From Asaia krungthepensis NRIC 0535 (GTDB taxonomy: Bacteria > Pseudomonadota > Alphaproteobacteria > Acetobacterales > Acetobacteraceae): 64,000 nt of DNA. The notes beneath the pieces were generated by a model that saw only the letters and a list, made by a program, of their open reading frames with translations, did not search any database and was not told the origin of the DNA. The stretch covers positions 62,001 through 126,000 of the forward strand of contig NZ_BAPV01000009.1 in assembly GCF_025995175.1 (NCBI RefSeq), written 5' to 3'. This document shows positions 31,155-39,852 of the stretch, piece by piece. A program made the position numbers and the translations under genes. The number at the start of each line of letters is the position of its first letter. The first letter of the stretch is position 1.

Positions 31155-32495
31155 ATGACGTTGCTGCTTCTGGGCCTTGCGGCCATGGTGGCAGCTATTG
31201 CCGTCTCCATCTTGATTTCCCTTTCTGAAATCTCCTTCGCTGCAGCGCGCGATATCCGGCTGCGCGCGCTGGCCGATCAGGGCGATGCACGGGCCTCGGC
31301 CTTTCTGAAGTTGCGCCGCAACAGCGGCCAGGTCATCACGGTATTGCAGATCTGCCTCAATGCGGTAGGCGTTCTGGGCGGCGTGATTTCCAGTGAACTC
31401 CTGACTCCTGCTTTCAGCACGGCCCTGATTGAAGCTGGCTTGACGCAGGGCGTGGCGACCAAGACCGCTGCAACCCTTGCCTTCGTGATCGTGACCGGCC
31501 TGTTCGTGCTTTTTGCCGATCTGCTGCCCAAGCGGATCGCGCTCAATAATCCTGACCGCGTAGCGCTGCGCGTAGGCTGGTTTCTCACCGGCGCACTCCG
31601 GGTGCTTTACCCGGCGGTCTGGATCTTCTCGATCATCTCGGACTGGCTCCTGAGCCTGCTCCGCATTCCTGCCGCCTCCGCCGTGGAGCCCGTGACCCCC
31701 GAAGATCTGAATGCCATGCTTGCAGCGGGCACGGCATCGGGCGTGTTGCAGGAAAAAGAGCATCAGCTGATCCAGAACGTGCTGGCCCTCCAGGATCGTT
31801 CCGTCACCTCCGCTATGACGCCACGCGACGAGATCGTGTTCCTCGACGTTCAGGAATCACTCGAATCTCAGCGTGACAAGGTGCGCATCCGTCCCTATTC
31901 GCGCTATCCGCTCTGCGATGGCGGCCTCGATCACGTCATCGGATCGATACGCGCAGAGGACGTACTCGTCGCCGTGGTCGATGAGGTGCCGCCCCATGCT
32001 GATCCGAGCCAGCCGATCAGCAGCCAGATATTCCGCATGAGGCGCGATACGCTTTCTCTGCCGGACACGCTGAATCTGTGGGACACGCTCGCCCAGTTCG
32101 ACACCCATGGCGCCGGGTTTGCGCTTATCGTCAACGAGTATGGTCTTGTTGTCGGGCTGATTACCTTCAAGGACATCATGGGCGCGCTCATGGATGGTCT
32201 GGCCAGCCCCTTCGAAGAACAGGCAATCGTTCGGCGCGATGCCAATTCGTGGCTGATCGACGGTGCGGCCCCGATCGGCGATGTCTTTCGCGAGCTGGAC
32301 ATCGATCTCGATGCCGAACGCGACCTGTTTCATACCATTGGCGGTTTCGTCATGCACCGGTTGCGTCGCATGGCGCGCAAGGCTGACCGTGTCGAGGCCG
32401 CAGGCTATCGGTTCGAGGTCGTCGATGTCGACGGGTTCCGGATCAATCAGCTTCTGGTCTCACGTATGGCGCCCCCTGAATCGGGTGGTTTCTGA
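31155..32495 (+). CDS. CNNM/CorC-type membrane protein with CBS domains
   Basis: The 446-residue protein belongs to the family once called hemolysin C/TlyC, now linked to magnesium or other metal export. The N-terminal 180 residues are the CNNM transmembrane domain (ISLSEISFAAARDIRLRALADQG, LPKRIALNNPDRVALRVG). Two CBS motifs follow (about 205-335, beginning MTPRDEIVFLDV and ending LVVGLITFKDIMGALMDG), then the CorC_HlyC domain (residues about 350-440). GAGGAG lies just before ATG 31155. The substrate cannot be told from sequence. Confidence 0.85.
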   Translation: MTLLLLGLAAMVAAIAVSILISLSEISFAAARDIRLRALADQGDARASAFLKLRRNSGQVITVLQICLNAVGVLGGVISSELLTPAFSTALIEAGLTQGVATKTAATLAFVIVTGLFVLFADLLPKRIALNNPDRVALRVGWFLTGALRVLYPAVWIFSIISDWLLSLLRIPAASAVEPVTPEDLNAMLAAGTASGVLQEKEHQLIQNVLALQDRSVTSAMTPRDEIVFLDVQESLESQRDKVRIRPYSRYPLCDGGLDHVIGSIRAEDVLVAVVDEVPPHADPSQPISSQIFRMRRDTLSLPDTLNLWDTLAQFDTHGAGFALIVNEYGLVVGLITFKDIMGALMDGLASPFEEQAIVRRDANSWLIDGAAPIGDVFRELDIDLDAERDLFHTIGGFVMHRLRRMARKADRVEAAGYRFEVVDVDGFRINQLLVSRMAPPESGGF

Positions 32496-32601
32496 AGCGT
32501 ATCTGACAAAGGATTTCCAAGCCCGTCTCCGGGCGATGCGTGCTTGACCTGCACAGCCCACGAGGCGTTCTTCATCCCGGAGTCAGTTTTCCGGATGGAG
32601 C

Positions 32602-34656
32602 ATGATGAGCGACGGGGCGCAGACGCGCATACGCTGGTGGCCTCTGCCAAGCGATCTGCCCAATCCGCCTTTTCCACCTGGCTGGATCGGTTTTTCTCTG
32701 CGCAGCTGGGCGGCTATCTGCCTCGCTCTCGCAACAGCTTTCTGGGCGCAGCTGGACGCACCGGCCGGAGCTGCGGTCACGGTCATGATCATTACCCAGC
32801 CTTTGCGCGGGCAGGCCCTGTCCAAGGCACTCTATCGCCTGATCGGCACCGCGCTCGGCGTGGCGGCCTCCATTCTCCTGATTGCCTGCTTCAGTCAGGA
32901 CCGTGGCATGTTGCTGGGCGGCTGTGCGCTCTGGCTGGCTGGCTGCACCTATATCGGCTCGCTTGAGCGTAACTTTCGCTCCTATGGCGCCCTGCTGGCT
33001 GGCTATACGATTGCGCTGGTCGCAATCAACGTCATCGACACGCCCCAGAACGTTTTCGATGTTGCCCTTTCGCGAGCGAGCTGTGTTGCAATCGGCATCG
33101 CCTCGGTCGCCTTCGTCAATATGCTGACAGGCTCACCCAAAGCCTGGCAGAAACTGGCCGATAGTCTGGAAGCCAGAGCGCGCGAGATACGCGATTTCGG
33201 TCGTCGGGCGATGCAGGGTGAAACCGTGCCGGATGCCATGGAAACAACGGCTCTGGCGGGCGATATCCTCTCCCTTTCGGCCCAGATCACCTATGCGAGA
33301 ACGGAAATCGATCGCTCGACGCGACGCAGCGCGGGCGCGCGTCTTGCCATCATCGGCATGCTGACCGTGCTCGGCTCGGGCCGGGCCATCGCCCATATCC
33401 TGCGCCACAAGACCATCACCCCCCTTGCTCGCCGCCACGTACTGGCCTGGCATGAATTGCGGGAGGATCACAGCGACCGCTACGAGACCGTCAGCTCCCT
33501 GATCGAGGCGATGCGCAAGGAGGAGCCCGACTACCATCCCGATGCCAGCGATGCCCATTTTCTCGAGCGCAGCGCCGTGATGCTGAGCAATCGGCTGCAT
33601 ATCAGCACCGGGATCGACACCCTGCAGCATGCAACGCCAGCCGGAGAAGCGCTGAAACTGGCGCAGATCGCGCAACACCCGGATTATGTTGCCGCATTGG
33701 TCAACGCCCTGCGTGTGCTGCTTGGCTTTTCCATCATGGCGGGGCTGTGCATAGCGAGCGATCAACCCGCCTCCATGGCCGCGCTATCCCAGGCGGCGCT
33801 CATTCTGACGCTTGCCTCAACGGCGGCCGATACGTCGCAATTCGGTATGGGGGCGATACTTGGCCTGTCTCTCGCCGTGCTCGTCGCCGTCATCATGAAT
33901 TACTTCATTCTGCCGCATGTCGCGGCCTTCGGCGCTCTGGCGCTGGTGTTCCTGCCTCACACGATATTTGCCTGCCTGATGCTCATGAATGGCCGGACAA
34001 GCGCCATTGGCTTCAATTACGGCGCGTTCTTCCCGGTTATTCTCGGGCTCAGCAATCATCAGGATTACGATCCTCTGGCGTTTATTTCGCGCAATATCTT
34101 CTATCTCGTCTCGGGCGTCATCGCCTTCGTCATCCTGGTGCTCCTTTTCCCCCCGACACCCAGGAGCCGCCGCTTTCGTATTGCCGCGACCATTGGTCAG
34201 GATCTTGAGGCGCAACTCCGGGGCAATGGAAGACCCGCAGGCGCAGCATTGCTCAGCCTGAAATATGATCGTCTGGCGCAGCTCCTCACCTGGACGAAAC
34301 GCATGGATGCCGGACGCCCGATCAATCGCCACGTGTTCAATCGTCTGGTCATGCTCGAGGATCTCGCAACGACACTCGCCCGTGTGCGACACTATCTGGA
34401 CGAGGCGAGACAGGCCCCCTGCCTCGGCGCGCTTTCGGCAGAGGCGCATTGCCTGGTCAATTCGGCCAGTTTTCCTACCCTCGCCCATGCACTGCCCAAA
34501 CTGAGCGCCCGGTTCCTGCAGATTGCGCAGGAGGCCACGCCGCGGGAGCGGGCAGTCGCCATCCTCTGCGCAGGAAGCCTTGAGGCAGTGCGGTCCACCT
34601 TGCAGGATAACCGTTCGACCCTGCTCCATTTCGGCCTCGGACGCGCCCGATGGTGA
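32602..34656 (+). CDS. FUSC-family efflux protein (AaeB-like)
   Basis: The 684-residue inner-membrane protein has two clusters of membrane helices (about 25-155 and 365-515) separated by a cytoplasmic part, the layout of fusaric-acid-resistance/AaeB transporters, which export aromatic acids. Typical parts are DAPAGAAVTVMIITQPLRGQALSKALYRLIGTA near 50-85 and FNYGAFFPVILGLSN. The DUF1656 and HlyD genes that follow complete an AaeXAB-like set, here in the order B-X-A. Two adjacent ATGs (32602, 32605) are both possible. Confidence 0.9.
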   Translation: MMSDGAQTRIRWWPLPSDLPNPPFPPGWIGFSLRSWAAICLALATAFWAQLDAPAGAAVTVMIITQPLRGQALSKALYRLIGTALGVAASILLIACFSQDRGMLLGGCALWLAGCTYIGSLERNFRSYGALLAGYTIALVAINVIDTPQNVFDVALSRASCVAIGIASVAFVNMLTGSPKAWQKLADSLEARAREIRDFGRRAMQGETVPDAMETTALAGDILSLSAQITYARTEIDRSTRRSAGARLAIIGMLTVLGSGRAIAHILRHKTITPLARRHVLAWHELREDHSDRYETVSSLIEAMRKEEPDYHPDASDAHFLERSAVMLSNRLHISTGIDTLQHATPAGEALKLAQIAQHPDYVAALVNALRVLLGFSIMAGLCIASDQPASMAALSQAALILTLASTAADTSQFGMGAILGLSLAVLVAVIMNYFILPHVAAFGALALVFLPHTIFACLMLMNGRTSAIGFNYGAFFPVILGLSNHQDYDPLAFISRNIFYLVSGVIAFVILVLLFPPTPRSRRFRIAATIGQDLEAQLRGNGRPAGAALLSLKYDRLAQLLTWTKRMDAGRPINRHVFNRLVMLEDLATTLARVRHYLDEARQAPCLGALSAEAHCLVNSASFPTLAHALPKLSARFLQIAQEATPRERAVAILCAGSLEAVRSTLQDNRSTLLHFGLGRARW

Positions 34657-34690
34657 GATCTGTCAAGACCTGCCTCGAGGGAGCCTGTCG

Positions 34691-34885
34691 ATGAGTGAAG
34701 TTGTCGATCTCGAGGGCGTGCTGGTCTCGGCGTTCATCGCCAATCTCTTTCTCGCCCTGCTGACGCTCGCACTCATACGGTGGTGTTTCGGCAGGCTCAA
34801 TCTCTGGCGGTTTTTCTGGAATCCGCCCCTCGCCCAGTTCGGCCTGCTGGTCTGTCTGCTCGGCCTCTATACCTGGCTCCTGTGA
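34691..34885 (+). CDS. DUF1656 small membrane protein (AaeX-like)
   Basis: A 64-residue protein with two predicted membrane helices (about 9-29 and 42-62), matching DUF1656, which is regularly found between the FUSC and HlyD genes of aromatic-acid efflux operons. GAGGGAG lies 8-10 bases before ATG 34691. Longer in-frame starts run back inside the FUSC gene and are not supported. Function of the family is not established. Confidence 0.85.
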   Translation: MSEVVDLEGVLVSAFIANLFLALLTLALIRWCFGRLNLWRFFWNPPLAQFGLLVCLLGLYTWLL

Positions 34886-34898
34886 AAGAACCCTGCCC

Positions 34899-35846
34899 GT
34901 GCTCGCTCGCGCCTCACGCCTGATCAGATGGCTCATCACCCTGTCGATCCTCGTCGTTGCCGGGGTCGTCATCGTGATCCTGTGGGACTATTACACCGCA
35001 GCCCCTTGGACCCGGAACGGGCAGGTACGCGCGCAGGTGGTGAACATGGCCCCCCGTGTCTCGGGCGAGATCCTAGAGGTACGCGTTCAGGACAACGAAT
35101 TCGTTCACAAGGGGGACGTGCTCTATGTCATCGACCCTTTCGACTTCAAGGTGCGGGTCGCAACCGCAGAAGCCAATCTGGCCGAACGCAAGGCCGATCT
35201 CGATTTCCGACTATCGCAGTTCCAGCGGCGGCGGATCATTCCGGGCGTTGCCGTATCGGGAGAGGAAAAGCAGCAATATGCCGCGGCGGCCGCGCAGGCC
35301 CACGCGCAATATGACGCAGCGCAAGCTGCGTTACGACAGGCGCGCATCGATCTCGAGCGCACCATCGTTCATAGTTCGATCGACGGCTACGTCACCAATC
35401 TCCTGATGCGCCCCGGTGATTTTGCCACGGCTGGCCATGTGAATATCCAGATCATCGATTCCGCCTCCTATTGGGTGGACGGATATTTCGAGGAAACCAA
35501 GGTCCATAACATCGAGATAGGCGATCCGGTGCGCATGGATCTTATGGGAGCGCATCATCCGGTATTCGGCCATGTGGAGAGCATCACGCGCGGTATTTCC
35601 AGCATGAACGCCAGCACGGCCACACAGGGCCTGCCCTCCGTCGATCCGGTTTATACCTGGGTGCGTCTCGCCCAACGCATTCCGGTGCGCGTACATATCG
35701 ACCAGTTACCACCCGACCTGCATCTGGCGGCTGGCATGACGGCAACCGTGACCATCGTCACCGAGAATGGGCACAGGCGCCACATGTCGGCCAAGGACGC
35801 TTTGCATCATTTCGGCGATGACATGCGCCACGTTATCGGTCACTGA
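34899..35846 (+). CDS. HlyD-family periplasmic adaptor subunit (AaeA/EmrA-like)
   Basis: The 315-residue membrane fusion protein has one N-terminal helix (about 10-28), a first biotinyl-lipoyl half (VNMAPRVSGEILEVRVQDNEFVHKGDVLYVIDPFDF), a coiled-coil hairpin (about 85-150), the second lipoyl half (VHSSIDGYVTNLLMRPGDFATAG) and a beta-barrel part. It would bridge the FUSC pump to an outer-membrane channel. The start is GTG 34899, 13 bases after the DUF1656 stop. No outer-membrane factor gene is adjacent. Confidence 0.92.
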   Translation: MLARASRLIRWLITLSILVVAGVVIVILWDYYTAAPWTRNGQVRAQVVNMAPRVSGEILEVRVQDNEFVHKGDVLYVIDPFDFKVRVATAEANLAERKADLDFRLSQFQRRRIIPGVAVSGEEKQQYAAAAAQAHAQYDAAQAALRQARIDLERTIVHSSIDGYVTNLLMRPGDFATAGHVNIQIIDSASYWVDGYFEETKVHNIEIGDPVRMDLMGAHHPVFGHVESITRGISSMNASTATQGLPSVDPVYTWVRLAQRIPVRVHIDQLPPDLHLAAGMTATVTIVTENGHRRHMSAKDALHHFGDDMRHVIGH

Positions 35847-35897
35847 TGGTCGGGAATTGTCCCGGTGCCCGCGTGACGCACCTCATGGAGCCTGTGA

Positions 35898-36470
35898 ATG
35901 GTGCCCACCTTGCAGAACCCGGCCAGAACGGCCCTGATCATCGTTGATGTTCAGAATGATTTCCTGCCGGGCGGCGCCTTGGCCGTACCGAAGGGGGATC
36001 TGATCCTGCCACCGGTAAACCAGCTCGTTCGACAGGACTTTGCCGCGATCATCGCGACACGGGACTGGCATCCGGCCGCACATGTCTCTTTCATTTCTGA
36101 GGGGGGACCATGGCCGGTCCATTGTGTGGCGGGCACCGCGGGGGCAGATTTTCCAAGCGAGCTTGATCGGAGCCGCATAAGTCACATCATCCATAAGGGC
36201 CTCGATCCCGCCTGTGACTCCTATTCCGGCTTTTTTGACAATGAGCGCCGCCATTCGACAGGACTGAATGCGTTATTGCGCGGTCTGAGTATCGAGCATG
36301 TGGTGCTCTGCGGTCTGGCCCTCGATTTCTGCGTCAACGCCACAGCCCGCGACGCACTGAAACTGGGCTTTACCACGACGCTCATCCGCTCCGCCTGCCG
36401 GGGCATTGCTCCGGATGACGGACCTTGCCTGAGCGCTCTGCGCGACAGTGGCGTGACCATCGCCCCCTGA
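35898..36470 (+). CDS. pncA: Nicotinamidase
   Basis: The 190-residue enzyme hydrolyses nicotinamide to nicotinic acid for NAD salvage. The catalytic triad is Asp17 (DVQNDF), Lys100 (HKG) and Cys145 (ALDFCV). Metal ligands are Asp56, His58 and His62 in TRDWHPAAH. HCVAGTAGADF is the typical oxyanion-side segment. Length is slightly below E. coli PncA. It stands alone between the efflux set and the PepSY genes. Confidence 0.95.
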   Translation: MVPTLQNPARTALIIVDVQNDFLPGGALAVPKGDLILPPVNQLVRQDFAAIIATRDWHPAAHVSFISEGGPWPVHCVAGTAGADFPSELDRSRISHIIHKGLDPACDSYSGFFDNERRHSTGLNALLRGLSIEHVVLCGLALDFCVNATARDALKLGFTTTLIRSACRGIAPDDGPCLSALRDSGVTIAP

Positions 36471-36677
36471 TATCTGCCCCCCGGTTTAATGGTCGTGCTT
36501 TACCCTTCCAGCCCCGAGAGAGGGGACGCCGATCTTCAGGCACCGACACCGCGGGAAAGAGCCTGACCTGAAATGCTCCGCCCATTGCACGCGTATTTCC
36601 TTGTTTCCCGTCACCGTACGCACCACAAATCGATCGGGACATTGCCATTCGATCCGGGGTCTTCCGACAGTGATGAC

Positions 36678-36881
36678 ATGGCATACGTCGCATCTCTTCA
36701 GTTACCTGTGATTGCCCATCAGACGGCGCAAACGCTCCTCGCAGAGAAAGCGCGGCGTCAGACTTCTCCTTTGAGCACCCCCTGTCAGAGCGCACGCCTC
36801 GATACCGTGGTCGCGGATGGCCTGGTCACCGTACCGGATAGGACCGATCCAGTCAGCGGCTCTGCAGAAGGCGGTACTTGA
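36678..36881 (+). CDS. Possible small protein coupled to the PepSY gene
   Basis: A 67-codon frame starting ATG 36678 (an in-frame ATG at 36573 would give 102 codons). Its TGA shares a base with the ATG of the PepSY gene (TGATG), the arrangement of coupled genes. I do not recognise the protein: no membrane helix, no signal peptide, and a Thr/Ser/Asp-rich C-terminus. The ribosome-binding site is poor at both starts. It may be real, or just the leader of the PepSY gene. The 100 bases between pncA and 36573 hold nothing I can name. Confidence 0.35.
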   Translation: MAYVASLQLPVIAHQTAQTLLAEKARRQTSPLSTPCQSARLDTVVADGLVTVPDRTDPVSGSAEGGT

Positions 36882-38431
36882 TGGCCGCCCCCTCATCCTC
36901 GTTAAAACGACGCAAGAGGATCGTTCGTCTGGCCTTCCTCATGCATCGCTGGCTCGGTATCACGGTGGGAACAATGATGATCCTGTGGTGCCTCTCGGGC
37001 ATGGTGATGCTGTGGCAGGCATGGCCTGTCCCGGATCCTGCTGCATCACGCATGGCGCATGGGGTTATCGACTTAAGGATCGCTCCCGTTTTCCCGCGAT
37101 TGCACGAGGCTTATCGCAGTTTTCGTCTGACCATGGCCGGCCGTGTCCCGCTCCTGCAGACCGTGACCCTTCAGGGCCTGACAACGAGTCATGATCTGCG
37201 TGACGGGCGGATCGTCATGGCGTCTTCCGGGGCGGGTTCTGACGCCAGGGATACGGGCTCGTCGTCCCTCCTTTCCCCCGATGATGTTCTTGACGACGCC
37301 CGTCGATACGCCCTCGCAACCGGGGATCAGGGCGTGCTGACTTTCCGCGGGATCAAAAGGGATGATCAGTGGATCATGAACACGAAAGGGCGTGAAACAG
37401 GTTTCTATCGTTATGACAGCGATAGCACCTCTGGCAGTATTCTTTATCTCTCCCCCCTTACCGGCGATGTCGTGCAGGCAACGACACGGCAATCGCGCTT
37501 CTGGGCATGGGTCGGTGCCATACCGCACTGGCTCTACCCATCACTCTTGCGACGCCATGCCCAACTCTGGTCCAATGTCCTGATCGTTCTTTCCGGTGCG
37601 GGAATTGTTCTGACATTGCTCGGATTGTGGATCGGGTGGCGCCGTCTGAATACCGGCCGACACATCTCACCCTACCGCCATATCCATTACCTGCATCATA
37701 TCGCGGGTCTGGCGTTTGGCCCGTTATTGCTCTCCTGGATCGTGACCGGCTTTCTGACCATGAATCCGGGCGGGTTTCTCGCACGTCGCGACGCACCGGA
37801 CTGGACCACAAAACTCTATACAGCTCTCCCGGACGACATGCCTGACACCGTGATGGCCAGTCTGAGCGCCCATCCCGATCGGCATTTCCGGGATTTGCGG
37901 GCGGCTTCGCTGGGTGGCCATCCTTTTCTTGTAGGGACGAATGCCGACGGAACGACGCAGCGCCTGAATAGCCACCTCGATCCGTTTCCCTTGACACAGA
38001 ATGCTGTCGAGGCTGCCGTTCGCGAAACAGGGCTGCAGGGCGTTGTAACGAAACTCGAACGAGATGATCGCTTCTATTTTTCCACACGCCACGTTACCCG
38101 CTCTTTCCCGGTTTACCGCGTGACGGGATCCGACGGCGTACAGCTTTATCTCGACGGGCAGTCAGGCTTGCCTCTGCTTGTCGTCGACGGTGCAGCGCGC
38201 GGATCACGCTGGATCATCTATGGTCCGCATGACTTCGATTTCTTTCCCTGGCTTCGTCTTCCCCTGACGCGGCTCATCCTTGTTTTTCCGGTGCTCCTGA
38301 GTGTCACGCTGGTCTCACTCGCCGGGGGTGTGATCGGGTTGAGGCGTCTGATACGCCGCAGGGGGCCATCGGGAACACGCCATAACCGCAAGGCGACAAC
38401 ACCACCGGCCGGGGATAAGAAGCATTCATGA
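36881..38431 (+). CDS. PepSY-associated transmembrane protein
   Basis: The 516-residue protein has the PepSY_TM layout: helix 1 at about 18-42 (MHRWLGITVGTMMILWCLSGMVMLW), a periplasmic part, paired helices near 215-245 and 275-295, a second periplasmic part with PepSY-like repeats and a last helix near 465-490, then a basic tail. Such proteins often accompany siderophore receptors and may act in iron reduction or release. AAGG lies 9 bases before ATG 36881; a TTG three bases earlier is also possible. Its stop overlaps the DMT transporter (ATGA). Confidence 0.85.
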   Translation: MAAPSSSLKRRKRIVRLAFLMHRWLGITVGTMMILWCLSGMVMLWQAWPVPDPAASRMAHGVIDLRIAPVFPRLHEAYRSFRLTMAGRVPLLQTVTLQGLTTSHDLRDGRIVMASSGAGSDARDTGSSSLLSPDDVLDDARRYALATGDQGVLTFRGIKRDDQWIMNTKGRETGFYRYDSDSTSGSILYLSPLTGDVVQATTRQSRFWAWVGAIPHWLYPSLLRRHAQLWSNVLIVLSGAGIVLTLLGLWIGWRRLNTGRHISPYRHIHYLHHIAGLAFGPLLLSWIVTGFLTMNPGGFLARRDAPDWTTKLYTALPDDMPDTVMASLSAHPDRHFRDLRAASLGGHPFLVGTNADGTTQRLNSHLDPFPLTQNAVEAAVRETGLQGVVTKLERDDRFYFSTRHVTRSFPVYRVTGSDGVQLYLDGQSGLPLLVVDGAARGSRWIIYGPHDFDFFPWLRLPLTRLILVFPVLLSVTLVSLAGGVIGLRRLIRRRGPSGTRHNRKATTPPAGDKKHS

Positions 38432-39399
38432 CGTCACAAGAGCCCCATCGTAATATTCCGCTCGGCCTGATCTGCGGGGCGGGGGCGGGCGCGCTTTGGG
38501 GGCTGGTGTTTCTGGCCCCCGAGCTTATTCGGGATTTCAGCCCGCTCGATCTCGCCGCGGGCCGCTATCTGGCTTACGGGCTCATCTCAATACTGCTTCT
38601 TGGGGCCAGATTACCTGCCCTGTGCCGCATTCTGGAAAAGCGCGACTGGAAATCCCTCTTCTGGCTCTCGTTTTTCGGCAATAGTTTTTATTATGTCATG
38701 CTCTCCATGGCGGTACAGCAAGGCGGAATCGCCCTCACTTCACTCGTGATCGGTTTCATGCCCGTCGCTGTCACAATCATTGGCAGCCGCGATGACGATG
38801 CCCCGGCTTTCATCAAGCTGGCTCCTTCCCTGTTTTTCTGTATGACAGGTGCTCTCTGCGTCGGATGGCAGGCGGTGTTTCAGGGTGGCTCAGGTGCAGA
38901 GGCCGGCCACTCTTCAGTGCTTGGATTGCTCTGTGCCTGCGCTGCGCTCGTCTCATGGACCGGTTTTGCAGTGGGCAACAGCCGCGCGCTCGGACGGTTG
39001 CACCGTGTCTCATCCCATGAATGGAACCTGCTGACCGGGCTCGTGACCGGCGCCCAGGCCGTCATCCTGCTCGTCGTCGCTCTGCTGATGGACGACACCG
39101 CGCATCCGCACGCAGCATGGATGAAATTTGCGTCCGTCTCAGCGGGTGTTGCTGTTATCGCATCACTCTGCGGCAACGCCCTGTGGAACCGCATGAGCCG
39201 GTTGCTTCCTCTCACCCTGACAGGTCAGATGATCCTGTTCGAGACGCTGTTCGCCTTGCTCTATGGTTTTCTCTGGGACTGGCGACTGCCACACCCGCTT
39301 GAAATCGGGGCGTTCTGCTTCATCGTGCTCAGCGTGTTGAGCTGTGTTGCCGCACACCGCAAGCCATCGGTCGACGCTGTCTCGCTGCCCTCGGACTGA
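38428..39399 (+). CDS. DMT-superfamily (EamA) transporter
   Basis: The 323-residue protein has about ten membrane helices in two EamA halves, the first beginning GLICGAGAGALWGLVFLAPELI and the second LLCACAALVSWTGFAVGNSRAL near 165. EamA proteins export metabolites such as amino acids or nucleobases; the substrate is unknown. It overlaps the PepSY gene by ATGA, so they form an operon, but a functional link is only inference. It ends tail-to-tail with the receiver gene; the 66-base gap shows no terminator. Confidence 0.87.
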   Translation: MTSQEPHRNIPLGLICGAGAGALWGLVFLAPELIRDFSPLDLAAGRYLAYGLISILLLGARLPALCRILEKRDWKSLFWLSFFGNSFYYVMLSMAVQQGGIALTSLVIGFMPVAVTIIGSRDDDAPAFIKLAPSLFFCMTGALCVGWQAVFQGGSGAEAGHSSVLGLLCACAALVSWTGFAVGNSRALGRLHRVSSHEWNLLTGLVTGAQAVILLVVALLMDDTAHPHAAWMKFASVSAGVAVIASLCGNALWNRMSRLLPLTLTGQMILFETLFALLYGFLWDWRLPHPLEIGAFCFIVLSVLSCVAAHRKPSVDAVSLPSD

Positions 39400-39465
39400 C
39401 CCCTGTCGCCTCGCCTCATCCGGACCGCCGTCCTCGTCGATCTATCCAGACCGCGCAAGCATGGT

Positions 39466-39852
39466 TCAGGCAAAGAGGGTCAGGGCTTCCTTGACGCGTT
39501 GCTCGTTCAGGGGCTTGGGCAGGAACATGGCGCGGGCCGGAATACTCGATAATTGCGGAATTCCCCTGCCGCTTGTCACGATGATCTCGATAGGGGGCCA
39601 GCGGTCGCGCACTGTTGCAGCAAGACGCAGTCCATCCATGCTTCCGGGCATGTCGACATCGGCGAGGATGATACGGATATCGGGGCGGCTTTCCAGAACA
39701 ATCAGGGCCTGATCGGCGTCCGAGGCCTCGGCGACATCATATCCCGCCTCCTCGACCAGATCCATCAGGCTCATGCGCTGCAAAGGCTCGTCCTCCACCA
39801 CCAGAACGGTGAGTGTCGTGGACTGGAAGCACGCCGTGCTGTACGCCATCAT
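39466..39852 (-). CDS. Single-domain response regulator
   Basis: The 128-residue receiver has the acidic pocket Glu20-Asp21, the phosphorylation site Asp65 in ADVDMP, Thr/Ser in VTSGRG, and Lys in LPKPLN. There is no output domain, so it works by protein contact or as a phosphate sink. ATG 39852 overlaps the kinase stop (ATGA), so it is the cognate receiver by position. A second ATG follows directly and is also possible. Confidence 0.92.
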   Translation of the reverse strand: MMAYSTACFQSTTLTVLVVEDEPLQRMSLMDLVEEAGYDVAEASDADQALIVLESRPDIRIILADVDMPGSMDGLRLAATVRDRWPPIEIIVTSGRGIPQLSSIPARAMFLPKPLNEQRVKEALTLFA

